Source: MED-G105 sp965263305 (lineage in GTDB: Bacteria > Pseudomonadota > Alphaproteobacteria > Caulobacterales > Parvularculaceae). Taken from it: DNA of 64,000 nucleotides. Position 1 is the stretch's first letter; each line of letters begins with the position of its first letter. The notes under the pieces are model-generated. The model ran no database searches. It saw only the letters and a list, made by a program, of their open reading frames with translations, and was not told the DNA's origin. Position numbers and translations under genes: made by a program. Of this stretch, positions 44,111-53,319 are shown piece by piece. Location of the stretch: the NCBI GenBank assembly GCA_965263305.1, contig OZ253666.1, positions 558,001 to 622,000 of the forward strand. The letters are read 5' to 3'.

Positions 44111-45496
44111 ATGGTAACCGCGCTTTACGAGGATTTGGCGTACGCCGCGCGTTCCTGGCTCGTCCCCGCGCCCGCAAATGTCTTAGCATCGGGCGCAACA
44201 CCCCCGTCGCGCGACGCGGCCTCACCCATCACCCTCATTACGGGAGCAGCCCTTTTTTTCCTCACCGCAATGGCCGCCCTCGCCTCGCTATGGCCCTATG
44301 TTGTTGAAAACCACCCGCGGGACATTGCGGCTGATTTTTCTTTTTTCTGGGCGGCGGGCAAAACATGGGTGAACGGCGGCTCTCCCTATTCGGCGCTCTA
44401 TCAAGAGATCTATACAAATAGCGGCGCAATCACCCATCACGATAATCCGCCTCCATATTATTATCCGCCAAACTCCATTGTACTGACATATGGGCTTGGT
44501 CTTTTCAGTTTAAAACAAGCATCCTCCGTTTGGGCGTTACTCAACTTCTTCCTATTTTCGTTGACGGCTTGGTCCTTCGGAGGATTAATGCGTACCGTGA
44601 GCGCATCAAAAAACGGCACGGCCGCGCCGTCCGAAGCGGCTCAGCGCCGCCTTCAATTGTTTTTCACCGCATGTTACATTGCGATCTGCGCCGGCGTCTG
44701 GAAAGCGACCGCAGTTATATTCTTACATAATACGCCCGCGTTTCTCTTTTACGCCGGTGTGATCGCTTGCCTTTGGGGCGTCGCATCCGGCCGCAACTCG
44801 CTTCTGGTCGTGGGCCTGTTCTTTTGCATGATGAAACCGCAGATTGGCGCACCCCTATTCTTGGCCGCGTTCCTGGCGCCACAAACGCGCCGGGCGAGCC
44901 TGGCCGCATTAGCCGCGACGGTGGGCGCCGCCATTCTTGGGGCCGGCCCAAACTATCTTGAAACCCTAGCGAATATGATGGGGAGTATTTCCGAATACGG
45001 GATATACCCCGAAAATGCTGCGGCGAATGTTAGCGGCTTGGGCCATCTCATTTATCGTCTAGTTGGTATAGATGTATCCGCGTTTATCATGCTGTTCGTA
45101 AGCATCGTGACGACCACAGCCTTTGGCTTTACAGCCCCGACCGCCCTTCGAGGACGGCAAGATTGGCCGATGATCCTCATGATTTTTGGCTTAACGGTCA
45201 CGCTTTTTCTGACGCCGTCCCATAACAATTATTATCTGGCGCTCGCGCCGGTGTTTCTGCTCCTTCCCTCGAACCGATTGGGAAAAATTGCGATCACCGC
45301 TGCCGCCCTGATGACCATGACCGCTTGGGACGTCGCTGCATTTTTCGAAAATGCGCATATTGGCTACCTGCAGGCCAATGCCGCCCTTATCGATAGCGTG
45401 GCGCTTTTGATCGTAACGGGCGTGATGGTTCAGAGCTATTTGTTCCTCACCAATCCCAAAAACGTTCGCAGCGCAAACGTAGAATCATATGCCTAA
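44111..45496 (+). CDS. GT87-like (DUF2029) membrane glycosyltransferase
   Basis: A polytopic protein of 461 residues with about ten hydrophobic segments. After the first helix comes the family's acidic, aromatic loop ADFSFFWAAGKTWVNGGSPYSALYQ-like segment (about residues 73-97) and PPPYYYPPNSIVLTY near 116, the marks of GT87 (alpha-mannosyltransferase-like) proteins. These GT-C enzymes use polyprenyl-phosphate sugars on the outer face of the inner membrane. AAAGG precedes the ATG. The patatin gene follows 21 bases later and may share the transcript. Sugar and acceptor are unknown. Confidence 0.82.
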   Translation: MVTALYEDLAYAARSWLVPAPANVLASGATPPSRDAASPITLITGAALFFLTAMAALASLWPYVVENHPRDIAADFSFFWAAGKTWVNGGSPYSALYQEIYTNSGAITHHDNPPPYYYPPNSIVLTYGLGLFSLKQASSVWALLNFFLFSLTAWSFGGLMRTVSASKNGTAAPSEAAQRRLQLFFTACYIAICAGVWKATAVIFLHNTPAFLFYAGVIACLWGVASGRNSLLVVGLFFCMMKPQIGAPLFLAAFLAPQTRRASLAALAATVGAAILGAGPNYLETLANMMGSISEYGIYPENAAANVSGLGHLIYRLVGIDVSAFIMLFVSIVTTTAFGFTAPTALRGRQDWPMILMIFGLTVTLFLTPSHNNYYLALAPVFLLLPSNRLGKIAITAAALMTMTAWDVAAFFENAHIGYLQANAALIDSVALLIVTGVMVQSYLFLTNPKNVRSANVESYA

Positions 45497-45517
45497 GGGA
45501 CTTGAACGAAAGACGCT

Positions 45518-46486
45518 ATGACCAACGACGATCAGAATATCCCTGCGACTTCGGCTAATGATGTCCGGCCGGGCGATCAACAAATTGGGCTGGCCCTTGG
45601 CGGGGGGGTTGCCCGCGGGTGGGCGCATATCGGCGTTTTACGGCGTTTGGATGAACTTGGTATCCGCCCACAGATTATTGCCGGCACGTCTATCGGCGCT
45701 GTCGTCAGTGGTTTTTGGCTCGCGGGAAAGCTCGATATTCTGGAAGACTGGGCGCGTAGCTTCACCAAAAAAAGTCTTTTCACAAATTTTGATCTGGTTC
45801 TGAATGGCGCAGCCCTTATGGGCGGTAAACGCTTGCGGAAAACCATGACGGACCATTTGGGCGACGCCTTTATTGAAGAACTCCCCGGCCGACTTATCAT
45901 TGTCGCAACCGAGCTTGTTACGGGTCATGAGATTTGGCTTCGCCATGGTCGCTTGGTTGATGCGATCGAAGCATCCTACGCGCTCCCAGGCGTCTTCCCG
46001 CCGCGCGCCATTAATGGGCGCTGGTTGATCGACGGAGCGCTTGTAAACCCGATGCCCGTATCTGTCGCCCGCGCCATGGGCGCCCGTCTCGTCATCGCCG
46101 TCGGGCTCCATGCGGACTCCTTCGGACGCGCGAGCGTTAATCGGCGGGAGAAATTCAATGCATCCGCGACCCTCGATGATGAGATGATGGACGAGGCCGG
46201 AAAAGACCGTAGACTGACTGAACGCATGATGATCCGTCGTTTATTTAAAGCATCAGGGCCCGCTCCAGGCCTTGGGGCGACCATGCTAGCGTCTTTCAAT
46301 ATCGTCATGGATCGGATCACCAGATCGCGCCTTGCCGGCGATCCACCTGACGTACAGATCATGCCTCAATGCGGTCATGTCGGGCTTCTCGAATTTGACC
46401 GCGCCGATGAGCTTATTAACACAGGCCGAGAAGCCGTTGATTACGCGATGCCGCGGATCGAAGCGGCCATGGAAATGCTCAAATAA
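45518..46486 (+). CDS. Patatin-like phospholipase (RssA/NTE type)
   Basis: A cytosolic or membrane-associated lipid acyl hydrolase of 322 residues with a Ser-Asp dyad. The oxyanion-hole glycine motif is LALGGGVARGWAHIG near residue 26, the nucleophile lies in AGTSIGAVVSG near residue 56 (GxSxG), and the catalytic Asp in LIDGALVNPMPV near residue 170 (DGA). This order and spacing is that of the bacterial RssA/YchK branch. The C-terminal 120 residues are helical and charged. It probably shares a transcript with the GT87-like gene upstream. The physiological lipid is not known. Confidence 0.92.
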   Translation: MTNDDQNIPATSANDVRPGDQQIGLALGGGVARGWAHIGVLRRLDELGIRPQIIAGTSIGAVVSGFWLAGKLDILEDWARSFTKKSLFTNFDLVLNGAALMGGKRLRKTMTDHLGDAFIEELPGRLIIVATELVTGHEIWLRHGRLVDAIEASYALPGVFPPRAINGRWLIDGALVNPMPVSVARAMGARLVIAVGLHADSFGRASVNRREKFNASATLDDEMMDEAGKDRRLTERMMIRRLFKASGPAPGLGATMLASFNIVMDRITRSRLAGDPPDVQIMPQCGHVGLLEFDRADELINTGREAVDYAMPRIEAAMEMLK

Positions 46487-46657
46487 TACTTGTTACGTCG
46501 GCGGTCGGTTATTGGATTAGTTTTCTCGCCCCGGAACTTCATATTCAACAATATAATATTCGGTACGGCGTTTTTTATGAAACTTCGGTAAAACATAATC
46601 CGAGTCTCTTATGGTGTGCGTACGTCATATGGATTGCAAAAAGGAGAATCGCATCCA

Positions 46658-47200
46658 ATGACCCTACGTTCCACGATGACACGCTCGTTCGTTATCGCCG
46701 CCGCATCCGCTTTACTTTTGAATGCCCCTGCCTACGCGGAGCACAAACATGCGAAGAAAGAAGATGCAGTAAAAGCTGATATCGTTGATACCGCCGTCGC
46801 CGCCGGTTCCTTCAACACCCTTGTCGCCGCCGTTCAGGCCGCTGGTCTTGAGGACACATTACGCAGCGATGGGCCATTCGCCGTATTCGCACCAACAGAT
46901 GAGGCTTTTGCAGCCTTGCCAGACGGTACGGTCGCAAATTTGCTAAAACCAGAAAATAAAGACCAACTGGTATCAATCCTTACCTATCACGTCCTTTCGG
47001 GGAAAACGAAGTCGAAATCCCTTGCGGGACAAACTCTTTCGGTTGCCACGGTGAACGGCCAAAGCGTTTCTATCGATGGGACGGACGGGGTGACGGTCAA
47101 TGGAGCGAACGTTGTCCAGGCCGATATCATAACCGCAAATGGCGTAATACACGTCATCGATGGGGTTCTTCTACCGCCGAGTAGCGATGATGCGGAGTAA
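46658..47200 (+). CDS. Secreted fasciclin-domain protein
   Basis: A 180-residue exported protein: signal peptide (SFVIAAASALLLNAPAYAE), a short His/Lys-rich linker (HKHAKKED), then one fasciclin (FAS1) domain with the conserved FAVFAPTDEAFAALP near residue 84, LTYHVLSGK near 112 and NGVIHVIDGVLLPP at the end. Bacterial FAS1 proteins are periplasmic or surface proteins thought to mediate adhesion. ATG 46658 has AAGGAGAA upstream; an in-frame ATG at 46616 would precede the signal peptide by 14 polar residues. A long palindrome follows the stop. Confidence 0.92.
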   Translation: MTLRSTMTRSFVIAAASALLLNAPAYAEHKHAKKEDAVKADIVDTAVAAGSFNTLVAAVQAAGLEDTLRSDGPFAVFAPTDEAFAALPDGTVANLLKPENKDQLVSILTYHVLSGKTKSKSLAGQTLSVATVNGQSVSIDGTDGVTVNGANVVQADIITANGVIHVIDGVLLPPSSDDAE

Positions 47201-47243
47201 ATCCGTACTGCTCTCTTTGTAGTTTTTACCCTAGTGATTTCTG

Positions 47244-47275
47244 AGAACCCTCCCGCCCTCACGCGGGAGGGTTCT
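47244..47275. terminator. Shared hairpin between convergent fasciclin and CBS genes
   Basis: AGAACCCTCCCGC (47244-47256) and GCGGGAGGGTTCT (47263-47275) form a perfect 13-bp stem with a 6-base loop. It stands 44 bases after the fasciclin stop and overlaps the stop codon of the convergent CBS gene by two bases, so it could serve both directions. Neither side has a good T-run. Confidence 0.65.
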
Positions 47276-47702
47276 AAGACGAAATATATTCTTTTAGCGC
47301 TGCGGCTTCTTGTTCGGCCGTATCAATTTTTCGCTTGACCACATCTCCAATGGAGACGACGCCAACAAGCGCGCCGTCTTTCACTACGGGCATATGACGA
47401 ATGCGTTTCTCGGTCATTTGCCCCATGACATCATCGACCGATGTATCAAGACTACACGTAAAGGGGCTTGGCGTCATGCACACCGACACTTTGGCGTCTA
47501 GAACGGCGGCCCCTTCATTATTCAGGCGGCGCACAACATCGCGCTCCGATAGAATTCCGGCCGCACCGCCGGCCCCGTCGCTGACGACCACGGCGCCGAT
47601 GTTTTTTTCACTCAAAACATTGATCGCGTCACGAATAGAGGCCTCGCCCGATATCGCGAAGACCGACGCGCCCTTCGTTCGAAGAATTTCTTCTACTTTC
47701 AT
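47274..47702 (-). CDS. CBS-domain-pair protein
   Basis: A small cytosolic protein of 142 residues consisting of two CBS domains (about residues 8-65 and 75-130), which together bind adenine nucleotides or SAM as energy or ligand sensors. Recognisable are SIRDAINVLSEKNIGAVVVSD and GILSERDVVRRL in the first, and DDVMGQMTEKRIRHMPVV and LVGVVSIGDVVK in the second. There is no catalytic domain. Its partner is unknown. The gene is monocistronic by appearance, with its stop inside a terminator-like palindrome. Confidence 0.92.
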   Translation of the reverse strand: MKVEEILRTKGASVFAISGEASIRDAINVLSEKNIGAVVVSDGAGGAAGILSERDVVRRLNNEGAAVLDAKVSVCMTPSPFTCSLDTSVDDVMGQMTEKRIRHMPVVKDGALVGVVSIGDVVKRKIDTAEQEAAALKEYISS

Positions 47703-47916
47703 AGGACACTCCTCCCTGGTTACGAGGATGGTCTACACGGCGTCCTACGCTCTTAAAGTACGGTACACAGTCTTTCGGCGGTTGGCTTACGACGATTGAC
47801 TTTCCACAATTGGCTCGTGGTTTCATACGCGGGCGACGCAACTGGACGACCATCTTTCTAATGATGAAATAATGCGCTGAAATACCTTTGCGCGCAAGCG
47901 TTTAACGCCTCACACA

Positions 47917-48708
47917 TCATCGCTTAGAAAGGGCGTCAAATAAAGGAAACGCGAAAAGCCCAAAAAAGTAACCGCCGAGATGCGCCTCCCAGGCGATGTT
48001 GGCGTTTCCACCCGTTCCAATACCAAAGACGCCCATCGCAATATTGATGAACACAATAGCGCCGCTCCATACCCAGATCGATTTATCGGTCAAAGGCGCA
48101 ATGGGCTGTTCGGCGGCGCTAAACAGGCCAGGACGCTGAAAGGCAAATCGCACCATCGCCCCCAAAAGGCCCGAAACACCCCCCGAAGCGCCCACCAATG
48201 TCACCATGCTGTTTGCGTTGACCGATACATATGCAAGAGCGCCTGCTGCCCCCGAAGCAAAGAAAAACAGTAAAAACAATACCGGAGAACGCCATGCCCC
48301 ACCATTCGCCGGCCGACCTTCATCGGTCGGGTTGATTGGCGTGAAGATACGTCCGCCGATGATCTGCGCCATATAGGGGCCGCTGGGCCCGCCTTTATTG
48401 AACCGACGCATAACGGGCGCCCCCATCGCCAGCATCCATAGCGAGTTGAACAGAATGTGCATTAAATCAGCATGCAAAAACATGTGGCCGATCAACGGGG
48501 ACAGCATTTTGATGACCCCGCCATTCGCTTCTGGCCCGGCAAGCAAAACCGCTGGTTTCAAGTCGAAGAAGGGAGCAAGAACCGTTTGAAGACCACGAGG
48601 CGCTATGAGGAAAAAACCATACGCGGCCCAAAGGGCGCCCAATGTCCAAACGACAATCGCTGGTGCGGTAAAGATTGGTTGTCGACGACCAGCCGATGAC
48701 GATGTCAT
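47917..48708 (-). CDS. Rhomboid family intramembrane serine protease
   Basis: A polytopic protease of 263 residues. The catalytic serine lies in GASGGVSGLLGA near residue 176 and the catalytic histidine in AHLGGYFFGLFAF near residue 245, with the oxyanion region GHMFLHADLMHILFNSLWML near residue 75. A long loop (about residues 110-150) separates the first membrane helices from the catalytic ones. I start at ATG 48708, which has AGAGGAAAGAG upstream; a longer in-frame start at 48840 would add 44 residues with no family counterpart. Substrate unknown. Confidence 0.9.
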   Translation of the reverse strand: MTSSSAGRRQPIFTAPAIVVWTLGALWAAYGFFLIAPRGLQTVLAPFFDLKPAVLLAGPEANGGVIKMLSPLIGHMFLHADLMHILFNSLWMLAMGAPVMRRFNKGGPSGPYMAQIIGGRIFTPINPTDEGRPANGGAWRSPVLFLLFFFASGAAGALAYVSVNANSMVTLVGASGGVSGLLGAMVRFAFQRPGLFSAAEQPIAPLTDKSIWVWSGAIVFINIAMGVFGIGTGGNANIAWEAHLGGYFFGLFAFPLFDALSKR

Positions 48709-49150
48709 TCTCTTTCCTCTTAGCGCGCTATTATTCGCACCATGTTTTGAGCAATTTGCCGAGTGAAACGATGCGTTACGAGCATCCCAAGGCAATTCGC
48801 TGTAATTAGCCCCGCAAGCACGGGGTAGAATTCGTTTCATTTTGGGACGACCGCGAGCCGCGCCAAGACCTATTCACCATATTTCGACAGCGAAATCTGA
48901 AGATTTTCTTCATGACATTCAAAGTCGGTCACGGACCGATCACCGTTTTTTCCTCTGAAAACCCGCTGAACCTCCACCGAAAGCATTGAAAAGTCTCATG
49001 GTTTTTCTCCGAACGCTTTTATTTTTTTGCGCCGGCCGCGCGTTCAGGTGTTGTGTTCTCATTCATGGACGCATCAAGCCTTTCTTCACCTTGTTGATCT
49101 AGGGTCTCCTCGAATTTAACGCGTTCGCATCAGCAAAGCATAAAGGCGCC
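48709..49150. other. Divergent intergenic region, rhomboid / PilZ
   Basis: About 440 bases that should hold the promoters of two divergent genes. A short CCCCG/CGGGG hairpin (48810-48825) is the only structure seen. No open frame looks coding. Confidence 0.55.
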
Positions 49151-49978
49151 ATGTCAAATCCTTCAGACGCTTTGTCAAAACGGTCCTCTTCAGACGTGCT
49201 GTCGGCCCGCGCCGCGCGCCAGCGCACAACCACACCCGAAGAAAACGCTAAAACAACAAAAACGCCCCGGGCGGCAACAGCAACATCGCCAGCGCGATCA
49301 CCAAAAACCGGAGGATCTGCGAGCACGATCAAGCAGCAGGACCCGGCGGAGCGGCGCCGCCACGCGCGTGTGGCGCTCACGGCAAAAGCGCGCTTCTTGA
49401 AAGAAAGCGGTGAGGAAGAACCATGCCTCGTCGTCAACATTTCTGCTGGCGGCGCTATGTTAAAAGCTAAAAATCCACCACCTACTGGGGCCAATGTTAT
49501 TCTGTACATTGATGATGTTGGTCGTTTCGAAGGGCGCGTGATCCGCTCAGGGCGATTCACATTCGCCGTAGATTATCGGAGCCGGCGGGCAAAAATTCGC
49601 CGCACGGCAGACGCCTTAACACGCGCTCTTAATACGCGTCCCCTCGGCTTGGACAAACGCGGCGCCCCACGCATCAGAGAAGAAAGCGCCGCGATCGTAA
49701 CATTTGCAGACGGCGAAACGATCGAAGCCGCGATCCTCGATATATCACTCACCGGCGCCTCCATTGGCATCGAACCGCGTCCTCCCTTAGGCGCGGCCAT
49801 CACAGTGGGAAAAATGTCTGCAAAGGTCGTCCGCCGACACGATCGAGGGGTTGGCGTCGTGTTCACTGGCCCCGCAAAAGGCATGGAAGACGTCATCGAA
49901 AAAACCAAGGCCCAGAACGAAACTGATAAAAACGCTGTTGAGGGCGGCGCCTTTGGAAAAAAAGGGCTCGATGCATAA
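49151..49978 (+). CDS. Tandem PilZ-domain protein (putative c-di-GMP receptor)
   Basis: PilZ domains bind cyclic di-GMP. The 275-residue protein has a basic, disordered-looking N-terminus (1-65) and two PilZ domains. Each keeps both binding motifs: RRHAR (69-73) with NISAGG (96-101) in the first, and RGAPR (170-174) with DISLTG (197-202) in the second. No output domain is present, so it probably acts by protein contact. The next gene, encoding a GYF_2 protein, begins 27 bases after the stop on the same strand, suggesting a joint function. Confidence 0.88.
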   Translation: MSNPSDALSKRSSSDVLSARAARQRTTTPEENAKTTKTPRAATATSPARSPKTGGSASTIKQQDPAERRRHARVALTAKARFLKESGEEEPCLVVNISAGGAMLKAKNPPPTGANVILYIDDVGRFEGRVIRSGRFTFAVDYRSRRAKIRRTADALTRALNTRPLGLDKRGAPRIREESAAIVTFADGETIEAAILDISLTGASIGIEPRPPLGAAITVGKMSAKVVRRHDRGVGVVFTGPAKGMEDVIEKTKAQNETDKNAVEGGAFGKKGLDA

Positions 49979-50005
49979 CGCATCGGTGCAAAGGGAATAA
50001 AAGAC

Positions 50006-50764
50006 ATGCTCGGGGCCGATAATTGGTGCGTTAAAGTAAAGGGAAAGGTATACGGTCCCTATACGTCGCTTCAGCTGAAGAAATTTGCGCAACAAGGGCG
50101 CTTGGCGGCCAACTCGCTAATCGCACCTGCTGGCAGCAAAAGCTGGCGACGGGTGACGGAAGAAAGCGTTTTTAAAAACCTTCCCCTGACGAACGACAAT
50201 CAACCAGCAGCCAAGTCAAAACCGAAAACAGAAACGTCGGCGCAGAGCGCAACTGACCGCGCGACCCCCACAAGATCCCAAAACACCGCTCAAAACGACG
50301 TATCTCAAGACGCGTCTTCATTCGGGCGGCGCGATGTTGACGCTGACGCCAATGTACCTGAGCAGACATATGGTGATTTTAGCGCTTCAAGCCCCGCCGG
50401 TGCGAATCAATCGGCCGGGGCGCCTCGCCGGGCAAAGCGACTTGGTCAGGTCAATAAACCAATAAACGCAGAGCCAACCGGCCCATCAAACTTCGTCATC
50501 ATTTTTGATGTCGTCAGCGGGGCCGCGAGCCGTGTATCATCGGCAATACAAAGCCTCGGCGCTTCATTTCGCTTAGCGGACAATGTGTGGACGGCCCGTT
50601 GCTCCCTGACGGCGCATGGTGTGAAAAACGCGATCGCGCCATTTTTAAAACCCGGTGAGTCGCTGTTTATTGTTGACGCCACCAACGGCCGCACAGCATG
50701 GCAGGGATATGGTCCGGAACCCCATGCCAAAATCTCAAGTGCATTTATGCTGAACAAACAATAA
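50006..50764 (+). CDS. GYF_2-domain protein with Cas2/SinR-like C-terminal domain
   Basis: The 252-residue protein has two folded parts. Residues 5-55 are a GYF_2 (DUF4339) domain (WCVKVKGKVYGPYTSLQLKKF, then GSKSWRRV), a type that usually binds proline-rich peptides. Residues 60-160 are polar and probably disordered. Residues 162-236 begin with a hydrophobic strand FVIIFDV and continue with LGASFRLADNVWTARCSLTAHGVKNAI and ESLFIVDAT, ending AWQGYG; this matches the pattern of the small ferredoxin-fold SinR/Cas2-like proteins. No nuclease function is implied. The gene directly follows the tandem-PilZ gene and is probably co-transcribed. Confidence 0.75.
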   Translation: MLGADNWCVKVKGKVYGPYTSLQLKKFAQQGRLAANSLIAPAGSKSWRRVTEESVFKNLPLTNDNQPAAKSKPKTETSAQSATDRATPTRSQNTAQNDVSQDASSFGRRDVDADANVPEQTYGDFSASSPAGANQSAGAPRRAKRLGQVNKPINAEPTGPSNFVIIFDVVSGAASRVSSAIQSLGASFRLADNVWTARCSLTAHGVKNAIAPFLKPGESLFIVDATNGRTAWQGYGPEPHAKISSAFMLNKQ

Positions 50765-51301
50765 CAGCGATATTATTAATCTCTATACAAATTGTTTTGT
50801 AGGTTTATTTTAAGCGGTTTATTAAAATCTATCCGGTAACCATAAATTGCTGAAAGTACAATTCCGTTGCGCAATCAGCGCCTGATTATTCGATTGATGT
50901 CCAACGCGTTGGTCACTTGTAATGATTCGAAAAAACAACTTTTTTACCCTGTCGCATAAATTTCTTTTTTATCCCCCTCGCCAGATAACGCGAACGCCCG
51001 TAGCGTCTTTCACATGCCTGAATGTCAGTTTGGTGATCAGGAAGAAGAAAAACGCCCTATCAAAGGGCATACTTCCTGGATTCTTTTTGTCAGACCAACG
51101 GCCTCACCCAATTTGGAGGTCTGGAGGTTTCCGCTTTGGAAGTTTCCTCCCGGTCCCGCCCTTCCCTGGAAGGGGCCGCGTGGCCGCACTCTTAAATTGT
51201 TGGATTTTTCGTTCGCCGGATGCGCCATGCGCTCCGGCGTTTGTCATGCGTTCCCATCAATCACCCAACCGTCCCGTCTATCATCCATAAGGAGAAGTTG
51301 A
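50765..51301. other. Intergenic region before phoH
   Basis: About 540 bases. The first 200 are A+T-rich. Two small hairpins are present: GCCCT/AGGGC (51054-51068) and CGCCGGA/TCCGGCG (51214-51239), the latter followed by TTTG. Open frames here show no coding character. The phoH ribosome-binding site (AAGGAGAAG) ends the region. Confidence 0.55.
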
Positions 51302-52096
51302 ATGGCTAAAAAATCCGCCCGACGCGCACAAAGGCAATCAGCCGCCTATGGTCACGCCGATTATGAAACGGATAACGTTCGCCGATTGTTTGACGAGCCG
51401 GGCTGGTCTCCAATGGGATCACAACAAAACCAATCCCGCCAAACGCAAAACCATGAGGCGGATCGCCAACAGAAATATCGTAAAAATATTCGCCCCCAAA
51501 ACCCGACCCAGCAGAAAATGATGGACGCCATTGATGAGTCGCCGCTGGTATTTGCGGCCGGCGCCGCAGGCACCGGCAAGACCTATCTGGCGATTGCGAA
51601 GGGCGTTGAGGCGCTGGAGCGCGGCGATGTGAGACGCATCGTTCTCTCCCGCCCCGCCGTTGAAGCGGGCGAAAGCCTCGGATTTTTGCCGGGGGACATG
51701 GAAGAAAAACTCTCCCCCTATCTCCGGCCGCTTTATGATGCGCTGTGCGACCGACTTTCCACGAAAAGGCTGAAGGCGCTCATCGCAGAAGGCGTGATCG
51801 AGATCGCGCCAATCGCCTATATGCGCGGGCGTACCTTAAATAACGCCTATGTTGTCATCGATGAGGCCCAAAACTGCACCTATACTCAGTTGAAGATGCT
51901 TCTCACCCGGCTCGGGTGGAACTCAACCATGGTGGTGACGGGCGACCCCGCGCAAACAGACCTCCTCCCTGAAATGTCCGGGCTGGAAGAGATCATGGAT
52001 CGGCTGGAATCCCTGGATAAGGTGTCATTGGTGCGCTTTGAGAAGGGCGATGTGGTGCGTCATCCCGTGGTGAAGGAAATGATTGATTTGCTGTAA
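51302..52096 (+). CDS. PhoH family ATPase
   Basis: A cytosolic P-loop ATPase related to the N-terminal part of superfamily-1 helicases. The 264-residue protein has a polar Gln-rich N-terminus (1-65), Walker A AAGAAGTGKTYLA near residue 86, SRPAVEAGESLGFLPGD near 116, Walker B VVIDEAQNCT near 182 and VVTGDPAQTDL near 210. The length and the N-terminus differ from the PhoH-like protein found next to ybeY, so it is the other common form. PhoH proteins are linked to RNA metabolism and phosphate stress. A good terminator follows. Confidence 0.92.
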   Translation: MAKKSARRAQRQSAAYGHADYETDNVRRLFDEPGWSPMGSQQNQSRQTQNHEADRQQKYRKNIRPQNPTQQKMMDAIDESPLVFAAGAAGTGKTYLAIAKGVEALERGDVRRIVLSRPAVEAGESLGFLPGDMEEKLSPYLRPLYDALCDRLSTKRLKALIAEGVIEIAPIAYMRGRTLNNAYVVIDEAQNCTYTQLKMLLTRLGWNSTMVVTGDPAQTDLLPEMSGLEEIMDRLESLDKVSLVRFEKGDVVRHPVVKEMIDLL

Positions 52097-52210
52097 GAAA
52101 CGCTGATCGGCGATCGACCGCCTTCATACGTTTTTTCCACTTTTCCTTGTCTAACGAGTTTCCGGTGCTCCCGGGTTTCGCTGGGCGACGACAATGGTAT
52201 GATCCCAGTA

Positions 52211-52240
52211 GGGCCGGCCGAAGGTCGGCCCTTCATTTTT
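52211..52240 (+). terminator. Intrinsic terminator after phoH
   Basis: GGGCCGGCC (52211-52219) and GGTCGGCCC (52223-52231) pair with a GAA loop, followed by TTCATTTTT. It is 115 bases downstream of the phoH stop. Confidence 0.8.
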
Positions 52241-52307
52241 GGTGGTTAGCGACGTTTTCGCGGTCTGTTCCTTCAGATCGCCCGCCGCGGTCCCACAGGT
52301 TCGATGG

Positions 52308-53063
52308 ATGATACCGATGACGACAGGCGGTTTTGGCGGTGAGGAAATCAAAGAGGAATCAAGTTGGCGCTATCCCCTCGCCATATTCCTCGCCACCCTC
52401 TTTTTATGCGCGATTTTTCTCTACTATTACGTCGGCCCGAGCGTGAACGAATTGGGCGGTAATACGCCAAGCCCAGCGATCAGCGAAGAGCCCGTCGCCC
52501 TCTCCATCAATGGATCAAACTTCAGCGTGCCCGCCAATTACACGGTCTACCCGCGTGACCGACGCGGCGGCGAGCGCGATGAGGTCATACTATATGCGCT
52601 TTGGCCAACGTTCTCGGGATATTCTCCCCAAAGGCGGACGGAATTCGTGGAGGATGGGCCCGACATTCGCCGCATTGACCTCACTATCGCTGCCAGAACA
52701 TCACCGTTTAACGAAGCGGAACGCATCGAACGCCTCTATATCCCGCTTACGACTGACGCACGGGGGGTGCGCACGCCCCTCCAACTTCTGAAATATGATT
52801 TCAAAGAACGTCACACGAATGTTGAAACCAATGGTTATTCGGACACCGAACTCTATATCGGCGAGGCGGCCGATGGGTCGGTACTCGCCTTGTTTTGCTA
52901 CGAACAAAAAGACGAAATTCGCAACCCTGATTGCTGGCGCGAATACGAGTTGAACGAGACCGTCACCGTCATCTATCGGTTCAAACGCCCCTATCTGAGC
53001 GAATGGCGCAAGATTGATGCCGATGTACGGACGTTTGTCAAAGGATTGGCGCTCGGTGCGTAG
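52308..53063 (+). CDS. Uncharacterised membrane-anchored protein
   Basis: I do not recognise the family. The 251-residue protein has a short cytoplasmic N-terminus, one membrane helix (about residues 24-44, LAIFLATLFLCAIFLYYYV) and a large body that would lie in the periplasm. The body is beta-rich with many charged residues (FSVPANYTVYPRDRRGG, EVILYALWPTFSGY, VTVIYRFKRPYLSEW) and two cysteines near residues 203 and 214 that could form a disulfide. The start could equally be ATG 52317; the longer frame from 52239 would run over the terminator and is unlikely. Confidence 0.7.
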   Translation: MIPMTTGGFGGEEIKEESSWRYPLAIFLATLFLCAIFLYYYVGPSVNELGGNTPSPAISEEPVALSINGSNFSVPANYTVYPRDRRGGERDEVILYALWPTFSGYSPQRRTEFVEDGPDIRRIDLTIAARTSPFNEAERIERLYIPLTTDARGVRTPLQLLKYDFKERHTNVETNGYSDTELYIGEAADGSVLALFCYEQKDEIRNPDCWREYELNETVTVIYRFKRPYLSEWRKIDADVRTFVKGLALGA

Positions 53064-53319
53064 CAAACAACATCGCATACTGAAATTTTTTTTCAGACCC
53101 AATAGATAACTAATTCCCTATCGCCACTAATCAAAAGATCAAACGCTGGATCGTTTGTTTACGCGTCAATTACGAACTCGGCGAGCGTTTTAATGAATGG
53201 AATCGGCCCCATCACAACGTTAGCCGCCCGAACAAAATATTAATCACGATCCGGAATGGGAAGCAGACGAGCGCTAGAAGATCGAAAATCTATTCAATCA
53301 TTCGATCGGCCGCCTTTGG

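Noticed and set aside
50922..51290. Frames of 122 and 95 codons ahead of phoH
   Set aside because: Composition is unlike a protein (Pro/Arg/Phe-rich without pattern), they span hairpins and no homology is recognised.
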